Source: Paratrimastix pyriformis
Lineage: Eukaryota > Preaxostyla > Paratrimastigidae
Direction: 5' to 3'
Assembly (NCBI GenBank): GCA_027972325.1
Contig: JAPMOS010000004.1
Span: forward strand, 310,001 to 374,000
Length of the DNA stretch: 64,000 bases
The position numbers were made by a program, and so were the translations under genes. Below the pieces are notes generated by a model. That model was not told the DNA's origin. It did not search any database and was given only the letters and a program-made list of their open reading frames with translations. Below are positions 46,070-56,221 of the stretch, one piece after another; within the stretch, counting starts at the first letter, position 1; every line of letters begins with the position of its first letter.

Positions 46070-47073
46070 CTGCTCCGCCCGTCCTGGCTTTTTTCATTCT
46101 GCTATTGCTATTCTCGCAATGCGGCCATGCCCTGATGGTGGCCCACCGCCCGTTGTTGGGTCTCCCGTTTGGGCTCGTGTTCGATGATGCTGTTCGGTGC
46201 CATGGGAGGAATGTTGGTTCTTGGTGTTGGTTCTGTGTTGTTCTTGGTGTTGGTGTTGGTGTTGGTGTTGGCTCATGTTGGTTCTTGGTGTTGTTGGTGC
46301 TGAGCCTTTGCGGGCGGCCCGTTCGGTTGGCCGCGCCGTCTGTCGTCTGTCTGTCTGTCTGTCTGTTTTGTTTTGGTTTGCGGCCGTGGTTGGGTGCGTC
46401 CCATCCTCCACACCCCATCCCCATCCCCGTCTCCGCCTTGCCCCACCCGCCCCACTGCGGCTTCTCTGAGGTAATCTGCTCAGCTTTGGTTCCGCGGGCC
46501 CCCGGCCAGGCATCGCCACCGCCGGTCGGGGCCGGCCTTTTGTGATGGTTTCTTTCCACCCGCCGGCTCCGACCCGGTGGCCTCGTCCTCCTCCGCCCAC
46601 CTGCCGAGGCCCCCCCCCCCTCCCCGCCCCTCTCCTGGCATGTGTACTTTGTTTGGCTAGCTGGGTCGAATAAGTTCGGTCGGCCGAGACGGGACGGGAC
46701 GGGGACGGGACGGGTGGCCGAGTCGGGACGGGACGGGGACGGACGGGACGGGACGGGTGGCCGAGTCGGGCCGGGGCTTCCAGACCGAACATCGACATTG
46801 ACGTTCGAAAGCCACGCAAAGACACGGAGAAAGATGCATGCATGCCGACACGGATGGGCAGACGCCATTCAACAGACGCAACCGCCAGACACAACCAACA
46901 GACGCAGGGGCGAGGGAAGGTGTCGATCCGTACAGCGCCTGACCGCGGGTGGGGTGGGGTGGAGGGGCGCCGCCAAACGCAATGCATACCATTGGCGCGC
47001 CCCTTGACCCGCGGCCGGGCGGAGGAGGAGGAGGAGGAGGAGGAGGGGAGGGGGGAGGAAGGGAGGGGACCCC
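45721..47073. other. Long intergenic region rich in simple repeats
   Basis: 1,353 bp between convergent genes. It holds CA/CG dinucleotide runs (about 45785-45835), a 31-C run (46038-46068), TTGGTG/GTTGGT repeats (about 46211-46291), a TGTC run (about 46340), GACGGG-type repeats (46688-46770) and a GGA run (about 47023-47050). No protein frame or RNA gene could be supported on either strand. Confidence 0.65.
46038..46068 (+). repeat. 31-nt poly-C run downstream of the receptor gene
   Basis: 31 C on the plus strand, the sense strand of the upstream polycystin-like gene, some 320 bp past its stop codon. Confidence 0.9.
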
Positions 47074-48124
47074 TCAGCTATTGGCCGCCGCCAGGCACGG
47101 GTCGGCGGAAAGCTGGGCATGTTCCTGGGCGTGTTCCTGGGGGGACCGGGGCGCCGCCGCATCCTCGGGCCCTTGGGCGGCCCTGGGCGGTGATGGGGGC
47201 CGCGGGTCCGCGCCTGCTGCCCCCCCGCACTCGGCTGCCGTCGGGGGCCGTTGGGCCCGGGCGGGGAACCGGGTGCAGTGGTAGATGTGGTAGGGCCGCC
47301 CGTCTTTGTCTGCACACCACCACCGTCCCCGTCCCCCCCACCCCCACACCACGGAGGCCAAGAACCACCACACACGGTGATGGACCTGTGGGGGACCGTG
47401 CCCCGGGGGAAATGTCGGGGGGCCGGACCGATGGTCTGCTCGCGGACGTGCCACCCGAACCTGAGGTGGTTGAGCCGCTTCATGTGGTTGCCGAAGGAGA
47501 TGAACATGGCCAGGCCCCCGTCGGGCTTCAGGACCCGGCTGATCTCGTGGAACATCAGCTCCACCTTGGCCGCGCTGCCCGCGCTGCACCTGCATGCGCA
47601 CCCCCCCGGGGGATGAGTCACCCCCATCTCGGCGTGCGGCAGGCTTGACAGACATGAGCGCGTCGAGGGTCCCCTTGTCGACGCTGATGTCGAACTGGCC
47701 GTTCCCGTACTCGGCCATCGAGGTCACGTCGGCAACACGCCATTCGCACCCCTGCCGGCTCAGGGTCATCTTGCTCTGCTGCATATTGGCAATGACCTCG
47801 GGGGAAATATCCACATTGATGATACTTCGGAAACCGAAGTCGTACAACTGAGGCTGGTGACTTGCCGAGCTCGAAGGAAACAACACAGACTTGGAAACCA
47901 AGTTGGGAATTTCCGGCACCAATATGAATGATGGACGCAGTCCTCGGGAGCGGGTCGAAAAGTGGGCGGAGTTCCCGCATCTGGAGAAACAGTTAATGAT
48001 AAGTCTGGTGCGCAGGCACACGGACCCCGCAATACCACTCCGTGAAAAGATTTTTTTTGGCCTTTTTATACCGTTCGTCCCAATATTCGACCGTCCCGTA
48101 GTTGCCCTGAGAATGCAGCATCAT
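47074..48124 (-). CDS. EEF1AKMT4-like SAM-dependent protein lysine methyltransferase
   Basis: Five exons give about 262 residues, close to human EEF1AKMT4 (255). The start at 48124 gives MMLHSQGNYGTVEYWDERYK, matching the family N-terminus (YREVEYWDQRY). Motif I is IHIGAGNSQL, followed by SIINVDISPEVIANMQ, DVTSMAEY, the hallmark SVDKGTLDALM, EISRVLKPDGGLAMFIS and the C-terminal GRPYHIYHCTR. Introns begin GTCCG or GTCTG; one is only about 37 nt (between GFQ and PQLYDF). Human EEF1AKMT4 methylates eEF1A Lys36; the same substrate is plausible here but not shown. The last ~50 residues are a low-complexity Ala/Pro tail. The gene is divergent to the DUF4405 gene. Confidence 0.85.
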
Positions 48125-48218
48125 CCGGAGGGCCGCCTTTTCAAATTTCGGAAGTAACCTGCAACCCCCCTGGCACTATGGCTACGTCGTGTCATCAGCC
48201 CGCGTCATCGTCAGTGTG
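48125..48218. promoter_or_regulatory. 94-bp divergent promoter, methyltransferase / DUF4405
   Basis: 94 bp between head-to-head start codons; AT-richer than the neighbouring exons. A short ATG frame at 48178 of the DUF4405 side ends after 13 codons and could be an upstream ORF. Confidence 0.45.
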
Positions 48219-48641
48219 ATGGTGCCACAGATTACTCTTTCGATTCCTACCGCAGAGAGTGTCGGTTTCTTTTTTTGGCCGCTCGTTCTTCTGGGCGGGA
48301 TCTTTGTTGGCTTCATCTTGACTCGTGTCATTTTCCTCAAGCATGTTTGGATCCACCACTATTTGTGGAGTGTGGTTCTCATGCTCAGCGGGCTCTGTTG
48401 CGCAGTCACCGGAGTGCTGCGCTTCCTTAATCGTCTGGCTGAGTCCTAGATCAATCTTGTCATTCATTTTCATCTAGTTCCCGAGTTAAATAATGTTGCT
48501 TGGCTCAAGGATCTCCACGATTGGACTGGCACAACTTCTGCGATGGTTCTCTTCCTCCATATTGTGGTGCACTGGAACTATTTCCTCTTACCCCGTTCGA
48601 CCTATTCGCGCGACGAGTCCGCTTTTGGCAAGGATATGTAA
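48219..48641 (+). CDS. DUF4405-like small membrane protein (cytochrome b-like)
   Basis: Two exons, 48219-48432 and 48478-48641, joined by a 45-nt GTCTG intron, encode 125 residues. Three hydrophobic helices are visible: residues 15-34 (VGFFFWPLVLLGGIFVGFIL), 48-69 and 91-109. The signature LHDWTGTTSAMVLFLHIVVH (84-103), followed by W, matches the DUF4405 pattern of bacterial membrane proteins, with potential haem-ligand histidines H46/H47, H85, H99 and H103. DUF4405 proteins are mostly prokaryotic and their role is not established; a redox role is inferred. The spliceosomal intron shows the gene is domesticated in a eukaryote, and transfer from bacteria is plausible. Confidence 0.7.
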
Positions 48642-49035
48642 AATGAGAAGGGATCAAACACGAAATTCGTTGCCAATTCAAATTTCTGTGGATTGAGTGT
48701 GGACAGTTGTCAGTGAGTGGATGGTTGCGGAAAAAAGGCCACATCTTCAAATCGCAAGCCCTTTTCCGTGCCTGGGTCGCCCGGTTGAGCGAGGCCAGCC
48801 CCACTTGCGCAAGCACCAGGAGAATCCAATTGTTGGTGTAGCGGTCGGACCCATCGCGCGATGGGTACCACAGAAAGAGACAACAGATGATTTCACAAAC
48901 CCACCGTCCCCCCCCCCCCCCCCCCCCCCCCCACACACGCACACACACACACGGACGCCACCTCTACAGCGGCTTCACTTCCAAGGGCACAGTTGGACGA
49001 CGTAAACCGTCGAGGATGGGGGCGGCTAAAGAGGG
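48642..49035. other. Intergenic between convergent DUF4405 and SETD7-like genes
   Basis: 394 bp with a 25-C run (48908-48932) followed by a CA dinucleotide stretch. A minus-strand frame through 48700-48900 was considered but has no supporting family. Nothing else was recognised. Confidence 0.55.
48908..48932 (+). repeat. 25-nt poly-C run
   Basis: 25 C on the plus strand, downstream of the plus-strand DUF4405 gene, followed by CA repeats. Confidence 0.9.
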
Positions 49036-50639
49036 CTAGTTCTTCGCAATCCGAGCAGAGTCGTCGCCCTCGTCGGCCTTTTCCCCTGCGCCCTCGTCCT
49101 CACTCGCCTGCTGCTCCTCGTCCGGGCGGGCGACGACTTCCATGGCCCATCGCCTCCGCTTGCTCTTCAGGAGCTCCGTGAGCCCGAGGGACTTGGCGAG
49201 GGCCCGGTACCACTGCGGCCCTTCCCCGCGGGAATATCCGTAAAGGACGGTGATCTCGGTGCCCGCCGGGATGACCTTGTCCAAGGCCCGGATGCCCTTG
49301 ATGTCGCCAAAGCGGGGGTGCATGAAGCGGCAGTACTCGGCGTTGGGGGTGAAGGAGTGGTTGGCCTTGTGGGCCAGGGTGGCGCAGTAGGCCGAGGTGG
49401 GCACGTACTCGAGGGGCACGTCGATCATCACGCCCTCGTCGCCCTCCCCGTATAGCCAGATGCAATTCCCGTTGAAGCGCCACGGGCGCCGGTTGGCCTG
49501 GCGAGGTGAGGAATGGAGGGCAGGCGCGGTGGGGGGGGGGGGGGGGGGGGGGGGGGCGGACTGTGAAGAGAGAGGGGGGACCCGACACGGGGGCCGGACC
49601 TGCATCTCGGGGATCTTGACGCCGTTGTAGAATGCGACCACCTCGTGGGGTTGGATGTCCCGCCGGGCGAAGAGACCCTCGTTCGCCCCGGGGATGGGCG
49701 AAGGGGCGGCGTACACTCGGGGTGTCTCGTACTGCCCCAACCCGGAAAGTGTCAGTGAACAGTCGAGGGAGGTCGGACGGACCGGGTCAGGGAGGAGAGG
49801 CCGCCTCGCGATGATCTTCCCCACGGGCGGGTCGTAGGTGAACACGGCTTCCTCGCCGTCCTTCTCTTGTGGCGGAGGCGACGAAGAAGACCGCCGGGCA
49901 GCCGCGCGGCGGGTCGCACGGGCCGGGCCCGACGCCTGGCTGAAAACGGTACGGCTACGCAGATGGCGCGCCGAAGGGGCGGCCGCCTTCCGGCCCTTTG
50001 CCTCGGAGGCGGCCATTGCCGCGGCGTCCTGTGCGGCCTTGGCAGCAGCGGCGGCGGCCTGGTCGAGGTAGTGGGCCTTCCACATGTCCCCGTTGCGCCA
50101 CTCGCCCACGAGCTGCGAGCCATCTGGGTAGGTGTACGCGGCGTCCCCGTCGAGGACGCCCTCCACGAAGGTGCCCGTGATCGAGCCCCCATCGCCGAAA
50201 TAGAGTGTCCCCGGCCCATGGCGGATCCCCTCCTCGTAGTGGCCATCGAAAATCAATGCCCCCTCGGCCGTGGTCTCGCGGACCGGGCCAGTCGGGACCC
50301 CATCCGTGAAGTGGCCCTGCGTGATATCGCCATCCGCTATGGCGTGCTTTAGTAAAAGCGGCGGGCTGAATCCGGACCGGAAATGTATTGGCCCTCGCCC
50401 TCGCATTCATCATCGGCCCATGTGCATTCCAAGCGAGATCCGTCTGGGAAATGAAGCGTCCCACGACCGTGCTTCTTCCCGGCAGCAAATCTTCCCGTAA
50501 ACTTGCAGCCATCGCTGCTTTCCAGTGTCCCTTCGCCATCTGGCTCGCCCACCTTGTTCCTCTCGCCGGTATAGGTCTCGTCACCAGACAAAGAAGAAGA
50601 ATCGTCGCTGCGTTCCTCTTCTTTTTCAGAAAGCTCCAT
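49036..50639 (-). CDS. SETD7 (SET7/9)-like lysine methyltransferase, MORN + SET
   Basis: Three exons start at 50639 (MELSEKEEERSDDSS). MORN repeats fill the N-terminal half (TYTGERNKVGEPDGEGTL, FTGRFAAGKKHGRGTLHF, FDGHYEEGIRHGPGTLYFG, LVGEWRNGDMW). A 41-nt GTCCG intron falls between QYIS and DGDITQGHF. The SET domain has NEGLFARRDIQPHEVVAFYN, an intron with a 26-G run (plus strand), then FNGNCIWLY, VMIDVPLEYV, HKANHSFTPNAEY and HPRFGDIKGIRAL, with the catalytic GYS tyrosine near ITVLYGYS. This order and the HKANHSFTPN motif are specific to SETD7, which methylates H3K4 and many non-histone proteins. An Ala-rich helix and a basic/Ser patch sit between MORN and SET. Stop 49036. Confidence 0.92.
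49531..49556 (-). repeat. 26-nt poly-G/poly-C run in the SETD7-like SET-domain intron
   Basis: 26 G on the plus strand (C sense) in the intron between the exon ending KIPEMQ and the exon starting ANRRPWRFNGN. Confidence 0.9.
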
Positions 50640-50725
50640 CGCGCACGCCTGCGATTTTGGCTGACGATCCAGGGTCCGGCACACTAGAGCGGCGAAAGAC
50701 ACGAACACGCTCAGTTCTTGCGGCT
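50640..50725. promoter_or_regulatory. 86-bp divergent promoter, SETD7-like / AP-4 sigma
   Basis: 86 bp between head-to-head start codons. No specific motif was assigned. Confidence 0.5.
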
Positions 50726-51350
50726 ATGCTTCATTTCGTCGTTCTTGTCAACAAACAGGGGCAAACCCGTCTCGCTCAATATTACGAATATTTGCCCATG
50801 GAAGAGCGCGTGGCGATGGAAAGTGAAATTGTGAGGCGGTGTCTCTCAAGAACTAATTCGCAGGTTGACGACACCCATCTTCTGCATTATTGAGATTTAT
50901 GTTTTTTCCATTCCCGCTTTCAGTGTTCCTTCTTCCAATTCAAAAAGTACCGTGTCATCTATCGCCGGTACGCCTCCCTCTTCTTTGTTGTGGGCGCTGA
51001 CGAGGGTGATGTCTGTTCCCCTCCCAAAAATAATTGCTAATTATATCACTGTCACATTACAAAAGAACGAGCTTTCTATCCTCGAATTCATTCACAACCT
51101 GGTTGAGACGTTCGACAAGTATTTCGACAGTGTGGTCTGTATTTGGTTTTACATATCACACCTACTGATGACCCCCGACCGGTTGCCTCTTTCCAAAGTG
51201 CGAGCTTGACATTATGTTCAATCTCGAAAGGGCCCACTTCCTTGTGGACGAGATGGTCATGAACGGGCATATTGTTGAGACCAATCAGAAGAATATCAGG
51301 ACTCCCATTGACCGTCTGTGATTTGATACCGCACGGACCACTCACGTCGA

Positions 51351-51404
<54 letters not shown>

Positions 51405-51426
51405 AGTTTTGGATAAGATGTCATGA
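50726..51426 (+). CDS. AP4S1: AP-4 adaptor complex sigma subunit
   Basis: Five exons give about 142 residues against 144 in human AP4S1. Exon 1 reads [20 protein letters not shown], very close to human [27 protein letters not shown] joins [19 protein letters not shown], then [40 protein letters not shown] and NGHIVETNQ. The last exon supplies only LLDKMS, matching human LILDKMSES, after an intron starting GTCTG that contains a (CT)n array. Introns 2-4 begin GTCTG; intron 1 begins GTTGAC and is an exception. AP-4 sorts cargo at the trans-Golgi network. Without the final splice the protein would end TPIDRL. Confidence 0.93.
51353..51402 (+). repeat. (CT)n microsatellite serving as pyrimidine tract of the last AP4S1 intron
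   Basis: About 25 CT units lie immediately upstream of the CCCAG acceptor of the terminal intron. Confidence 0.9.
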
Positions 51427-51593
51427 GCGAGATGACCCGTCCCCGGTTTCTCTTTTACAGCTCCTCTGCTGCCACTGCGTGACCAACTTTCATGTACATC
51501 TCACCCCGCCTGCCGCACCGCCGCACCGCCGCACCGCTGCTCGCTCCAACTCCCCCCCCCCCCCCAATAAAACTCATCCCCTCGCCCTTCTTT

Positions 51594-51773
51594 TCATCGC
51601 CCCACGGCTCGATGAAATACGGATCGGTGTGGTGGCTCTGGCAGTTGGGCTGTGGGGACCTGCATCCTGCGCCGTGTCCCGAGGAGCCCATCCGATGGGG
51701 CAGCTCCCCGCTCATCACCACCGGCCGCCCCCCCAGGAGGGCAGGGTGGGGGCTGGTCGGTCTGGCGCTGTTG

Positions 51774-51804
<31 letters not shown>

Positions 51805-54061
51805 TGGTCGGTCTGGCGCTGGACGAACTCCATGCGCCGTTGGGCCCACTTCTGCTCCCGGGGGGTCATGGGCCGCTCAGCCGCCACGGCCGGGGCATAG
51901 CCGGCCGCCCTGGCGGGGGATGCCAGCGTGGAGGTGCCAGCAGCTCGCTGCTCTTGCCGGGGTTGTGGCGACGGGGACGGGGACGGGGACGGGGACGGGG
52001 ACGGGGTATCGCCCGCCTGAGCGTCCCGATTCGCGGAGGCTTTCCACAGTGCGGAGGGGTGGGCAGGAGCAGGGGCGTCCGTGCCCCACGGAGGGGTCAC
52101 CAGGCTCGTGGCGGGGGCGGGCGGGGGCGCTTCGGGCGGGGACAGGGGCGTGGGCAAGCGCGCGGGCGGGAGCTCGCAGCCCTGACTGGAGCCTCGCCTC
52201 CGCTCCTCATACTCGGCCCGCCGCTGCTCGAGCCGCTGCGTCCGCCGGGAGGCGAGCTCCCTGCCGCCCCCGGGGCCCTGCGACTGCGGCCGCCACTCGG
52301 CGCTCCGGCCGGCCGACTCGCGCGGAAGGAAGGAAGAAGGGGAAGGGGAAGACGGCGAGGGCGAGGGGGGGAGCGCCGGAGGGGCCGAACGTCCAGGGGG
52401 AGGAACCGGACTGGCCACGGGAAGGGGCGAAGCGCGGGCGCTGCGAGAGCGCACGTGGACCACAAGACGGCCCTCGGGGTCCACATCCGGGGGGGCAGAG
52501 GCAGAGGGAGCAGAGGGGGCGGGGGGGAGGTCGGCCTGGTCCTGGGATGGGCACGACCGAGGCCGGGCGGGGGGCGCAGGCGACGACCAAGGGCCTGGCG
52601 AAAGATCAGACGACGGCGGCCTCAACGAGTCGTAGTGGCGTCGCATCGGCCCGGACCGGCCGGCCTCCCCCCCAGGGGCGATGCTGGTGGACGGGGGAGC
52701 GAGCGGAAGCCCGGGTGGACGCAGGGACGGCGAGCCGGAAGGCACAATCGGCAAAGAAGCCGCAGCCGGGGGCTGCGCTGGTGCCTGGTCAGCTACTGCC
52801 GCCTGCTGCTGGATGATCTGCGGTATGGACACCGGCGCGGCGGCCGTGGGTGGCGAGGGGACAGGCTGCAGCAGCAGCGGGGGTGTTGGGATGGGCAAGG
52901 GCGGCGGGGGTGGGGGCGGGGGTCCTGGAGCCGGGGAGAACCGCTCGAGCGGGGGGCCGCGGAGTGGCCGGACTGGCTGTGGGCGCGCCTGGGGGACGAT
53001 GATCGTCCTGGGCGGGCGGAAGATGACATGAGGTGAATCTTCCCCCGGAGGGCTGCAGACTCGATCCGGGCCAGCAGGGTGGCCGCGTCTGGGCGCTGGT
53101 CGGGGTTCCGCTGGAGCAGCTGGGCCACCGTCTGATGAAGGGCCTCCGAGTAGTGGGCCGCCAGGGGTCGGTAGGCGCCCGCCCGGATGGCCTGGGCCAG
53201 GTCAATCAGCGAGCGCCCCGAAAAGGGAACCTCCAGAGCCGCAAGCTCGTAGCTGGAGAACCAAAGACACCAAACGTCGGGTCGAGCGGTGGCGTTGGGG
53301 GGGGGGGGGGGGGGGTGACGGACAGGATGACCCCCAGGGCCCACATGTCCGACCGGTCATTGTAGGGCTTGTTCTCGACCAACTCGGGGGACAAATACAG
53401 CGGCGTCCCATAGAAAGTGGCCGCCATGTCGGCCTGGCGCTCCAGCAGCCGGGCCACCCCGAAGTCGCCCACCTGCCGAGCCGACAGGCACCACAACCCC
53501 GGCACGCCCGACAACACAACCGATCACAATCGCGCCGGGCGAGGCAAGAGAGCACCGGGCCTTGAGGGTTCCGTCGGCCGCGATGAAGATGTTGGGCGTC
53601 TTGAGGTCGCGGTGGAGGATGTTGTTCTTGTGCAGAAAGGCCACGGCCGACACCACCTGGTGGAAGAGCGACCAGATCTCTGCCTCGGTATATGGACTGA
53701 AGGTTGGTTGTGGAGAGGCTTCCAGAAAAAAGCGGACGAATATCGACCGTTTTGAAAGCCGTCGGCTCTCCAAATCGTGTTGGAGATCTCCCTTCGGGCA
53801 AAACTCGATCACTATGTACACATAGGTACGGTCAATAAACCTCTCAAAACACTGGACGATATTCGGGTGGTGGAGAGTTGACAAAATGTCGTACTCATGG
53901 GTGGGACTTTTGCCAGGATGATGTCCGAGCTCAGATGAGGTGCGCTGTTTTAAGCAGACGATGGCGCCAGTTTTTTTCGACTGGGCCTTATAAATCGAGC
54001 CCTTCCCCGTTTTCGCAAGCTCAGCCAAAATGGTAAAGTCCTGTAAGCAGGAGCCATGCAT
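51594..54061 (-). CDS. NEK-like Ser/Thr protein kinase with long disordered tail
   Basis: The start at 54061 gives [17 protein letters not shown]. Kinase motifs in order: [13 protein letters not shown] (Gly loop), IVCLKQ (ATP lysine), [40 protein letters not shown] (catalytic loop), [13 protein letters not shown] (DFG), [19 protein letters not shown] (APE equivalent SPE) and [12 protein letters not shown]. The overall look, with HPNIV and GTPLYLSPE, is NEK-like. The kinase domain ends near [12 protein letters not shown]; a Pro/Ser/Ala-rich tail follows, with basic stretches and a poly-Gln run (coded near 51774-51806), ending FHRAVGR at 51594. A GTCYG intron with a 19-G run (53297-53315, plus strand) lies between VIL and [12 protein letters not shown]. 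The frame change near 52900-53030 was not resolved to an exact intron. Confidence 0.75.
51774..51806 (-). repeat. CAG/CAA run coding poly-Gln in the NEK-like tail
   Basis: About 13 glutamines are encoded on the minus strand, between two copies of a Gln-Thr-Asp-Gln motif. Confidence 0.8.
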
Positions 54062-54192
54062 GGTGCCTGTTTGAACACTCCGAACGACTCGAGAACCCCA
54101 GGGTGTGGGCTTCGGAAAGAAATGACAGCACGTCAAAATTGTTCGGGATGCCGTGTGAGAGGAAGACGCTGAAGGTTTTCTGTGCAATCAAG

Positions 54193-55104
54193 CTATTGAG
54201 CGGCGCTCGGTGTGGCTTCGGTCGGGGGGGCCGGTGCCGCCGGGCTGCCGCCGGAGTTTTCGGCCTCTTTCTTCGAGTCCGGCTGTTGGTCCACCTCGGC
54301 CACTGGCTCTTTTGGCTTGACCTCCTCTTCCTCAGCAGCAGCAGCAGCCACAGGAGCGGCGGGCTCGGTCGAAGCGGGGCTCGCGGCAGCCGCCTCGGGA
54401 TGCTCCTCAGCGACCGGAGGCACGGTCGCCTCGGTGCCCTCGGGAGACCCGAGGGCTGGGGCTGGGGCGGCAGCTGTTGTGTCGGCAGCTGTTGTGACAA
54501 GAGCATCGGCAGGGATTGCGGCAGGAGCGTCGGCAGGAGCTGCGGAAGGGGTGGCAGGGGTGGCAGGGGCCGAAGCCGTGGACACGGGGAGGTCGATCTG
54601 AGGGGGGGTAGCCACAGAGGGGGTCGTAGCAACTGGGGTGGTGGGCGTGGGGAGAGTCTGCTGTGGCGATGAGGCAGCGGCTGATTCCTGATGGCGGCAG
54701 CGGGGAGGAGGAGGAGGGAGGGAGGGAGGGGGAGGAGGGAGGGAGGGAGGGAGGAGGGGGAGGGAGGGAGGGAGGGAGGGAGGGAGGGAGGGAGGGAGGG
54801 AGGGAGGGAGGGAGGGAGGGAGGGAGGGAGGGAGGGAGGGAGGGAGGGAGGGAGGGAGGAGGGAGGGAGGGAGGGAGAGAGAAGAAGAAGAAGAAGAGAA
54901 TGAACCCCGTCGATCGATCACGTGAAGTGGGTGCGCGGGGTGGTGGGCGGATATGGTGCCGGCGGCGGGAGGGCGACAGACCTTGTTTCGCCGCCGCTCT
55001 TGCTCCAGCATCTGCATGAAGAAGTCCTGCTTGAGCGCCTGCGACGGTGTCAGGCGGGGCGAGGATGGAAGTGTGTCACACATGCGTCGCGAATGGTCTT
55101 GAGT

Positions 55105-55136
<32 letters not shown>

Positions 55137-55858
55137 CCGCTCAGACCTCGGTGGCAAGTTGTTCTTTGATCCGCTGCTTTTGCAGCTCCTTCTCAAAGGT
55201 CTGAAGATCCGCCCTGGGAGGGGATTGAGACCAAGACGCGCACCGAATGCGGCAGACTTTTTTTCTTGCTGGAACGTGTCCAGAGCCACTTGTTGCTCAC
55301 GTTCCCATTGGGAAAGGGCCGCCTCCTCGTCCCGTCTGGCGATCTCATCCAGGTCCCGCTCAACCTGCGCCAGCCGGTTGCAGGCGTCAACTACGACGAA
55401 CTCGGCAAACCGCGGAAAGAAAGCGCAGACCAAGCTGCGTCTTCAGGGCGTCAACTTGTGCGGTCATCTGCCCAAGGCGTTCGACTTCCTGAGCGAAACT
55501 GCTGACATCACCGGCGATCGTCCGAGCATCACCGCAAACAGAATTGAATTGCTGTGTATTGGACTATGTGTGCGCCGTCAAAAAATTGTGAATGACTCTT
55601 CGTTCGGAGGGCAGCAACAGACGGCGGCTTGCTCAAAAATTTGCTTGTTTTTCTCATGGAGTACCTTCCATGCTTTTTCGGATCTGAACAGCATGAGGAG
55701 AAAGAAGGCTCGAAAAATACAACAGACTCGTCCAACAGCAACGCGCCAGGAGGAAGCGTCGTCTCGGCCAGGACACGTTTGCTGATGATTTCGCGTTCGG
55801 GCATTTTAGGTGCCGCACCAGGCGATGGGACAAAAGCTTTCAAGAGGTTCTTAAACAT
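54193..55858 (-). CDS. DTNBP1: Dysbindin-like BLOC-1 subunit
   Basis: The start is at 55858 (MFKNLLKAFVPSPGAAPKMP). Short exons joined at GTCTG donors give a continuous coiled coil: ESEKAWKVLHEKNKQIFEQ, SNTQQFNSVCGDARTIAGDV, VERLGQMTAQVDALKTQL, VDACNRLAQVERDLDEIARR, SQWEREQQVALDTFQQEKK, ADLQTFEKELQKQRIKEQL and ALKQDFFMQMLEQERRRNK. Order, length and the W/Y-rich heptads resemble human dysbindin (YEDTWAALHRRAK... YKKNKRKELETFKAEL). The C-terminal ~150 residues are Ala/Pro/Thr/Glu-rich, as in the animal protein's acidic tail, stop 54193. BLOC-1 shapes endosome-to-lysosome-related-organelle traffic. One intron carries a 31-G run and another a long (GGGA)n array on the plus strand. Confidence 0.7.
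54702..54900 (-). repeat. (GGGA)n/(CCCT)n array in a dysbindin intron
   Basis: Nearly 200 bp of GGGA tetramers on the plus strand, CCCT on the sense strand, followed by a short GAA run. It lies in the intron after the exon ending QERRRNK and generates spurious Pro-Ser-Leu or Glu-Gly frames. Confidence 0.9.
55105..55135 (-). repeat. 31-nt poly-G/poly-C run in a dysbindin intron
   Basis: 31 G on the plus strand, C in the sense RNA, directly 3' of a GTCTGAGCGGACC donor. Confidence 0.9.
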
Positions 55859-56221
55859 TTTCGGTTTTTTATTTTGCTGCCTGCGTGGACTGGTCGGGTT
55901 CGAGTCTGGCAAACAGCGGATAAGCCCCTTTGGGTGCTCAGTCTGTCAATTTGTCAATCCGCGTTCCCCATCGTCCCCGGGCCAACACGTTTTCCCTTTG
56001 GGTTTGATCTTTTTTTGGGTGTGTGCATGCGTTGGTGCGAAAAAGCACTTGCTCCTCCGCAAGTTTCAAGAGAAATGAGCTTCAAAAGACAAACAAACAA
56101 ACAAAACGCACTCGATCCGACAGGAGCGCACGAGAGGAGAAGGAGGAGGAGGAGGAGAAGAAGATGAGGAGAAGGAGAGGGAGAAAAATAAGCAGAAAGG
56201 CAGGAAAATCGGCAACTTTCC
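55859..56221. other. Intergenic between dysbindin start and MFSD8-like stop
   Basis: 363 bp, AT-rich, with a GGA/GAA purine-rich tract at about 56130-56190. It should hold the dysbindin promoter and the 3' UTR of the upstream MFSD8-like gene, both minus strand. No other gene was recognised. Confidence 0.55.

Noticed and set aside
48505-48948. Minus-strand frame with YTNNWILLVLAQVGL as a possible membrane protein
   Set aside because: It overlaps the well-supported second DUF4405 exon on the other strand and runs through the poly-C/CA repeat; no family match.
54663-55019. Gly/Glu/Arg-rich plus-strand frames
   Set aside because: Produced by the (GGGA)n array within a dysbindin intron on the opposite strand.
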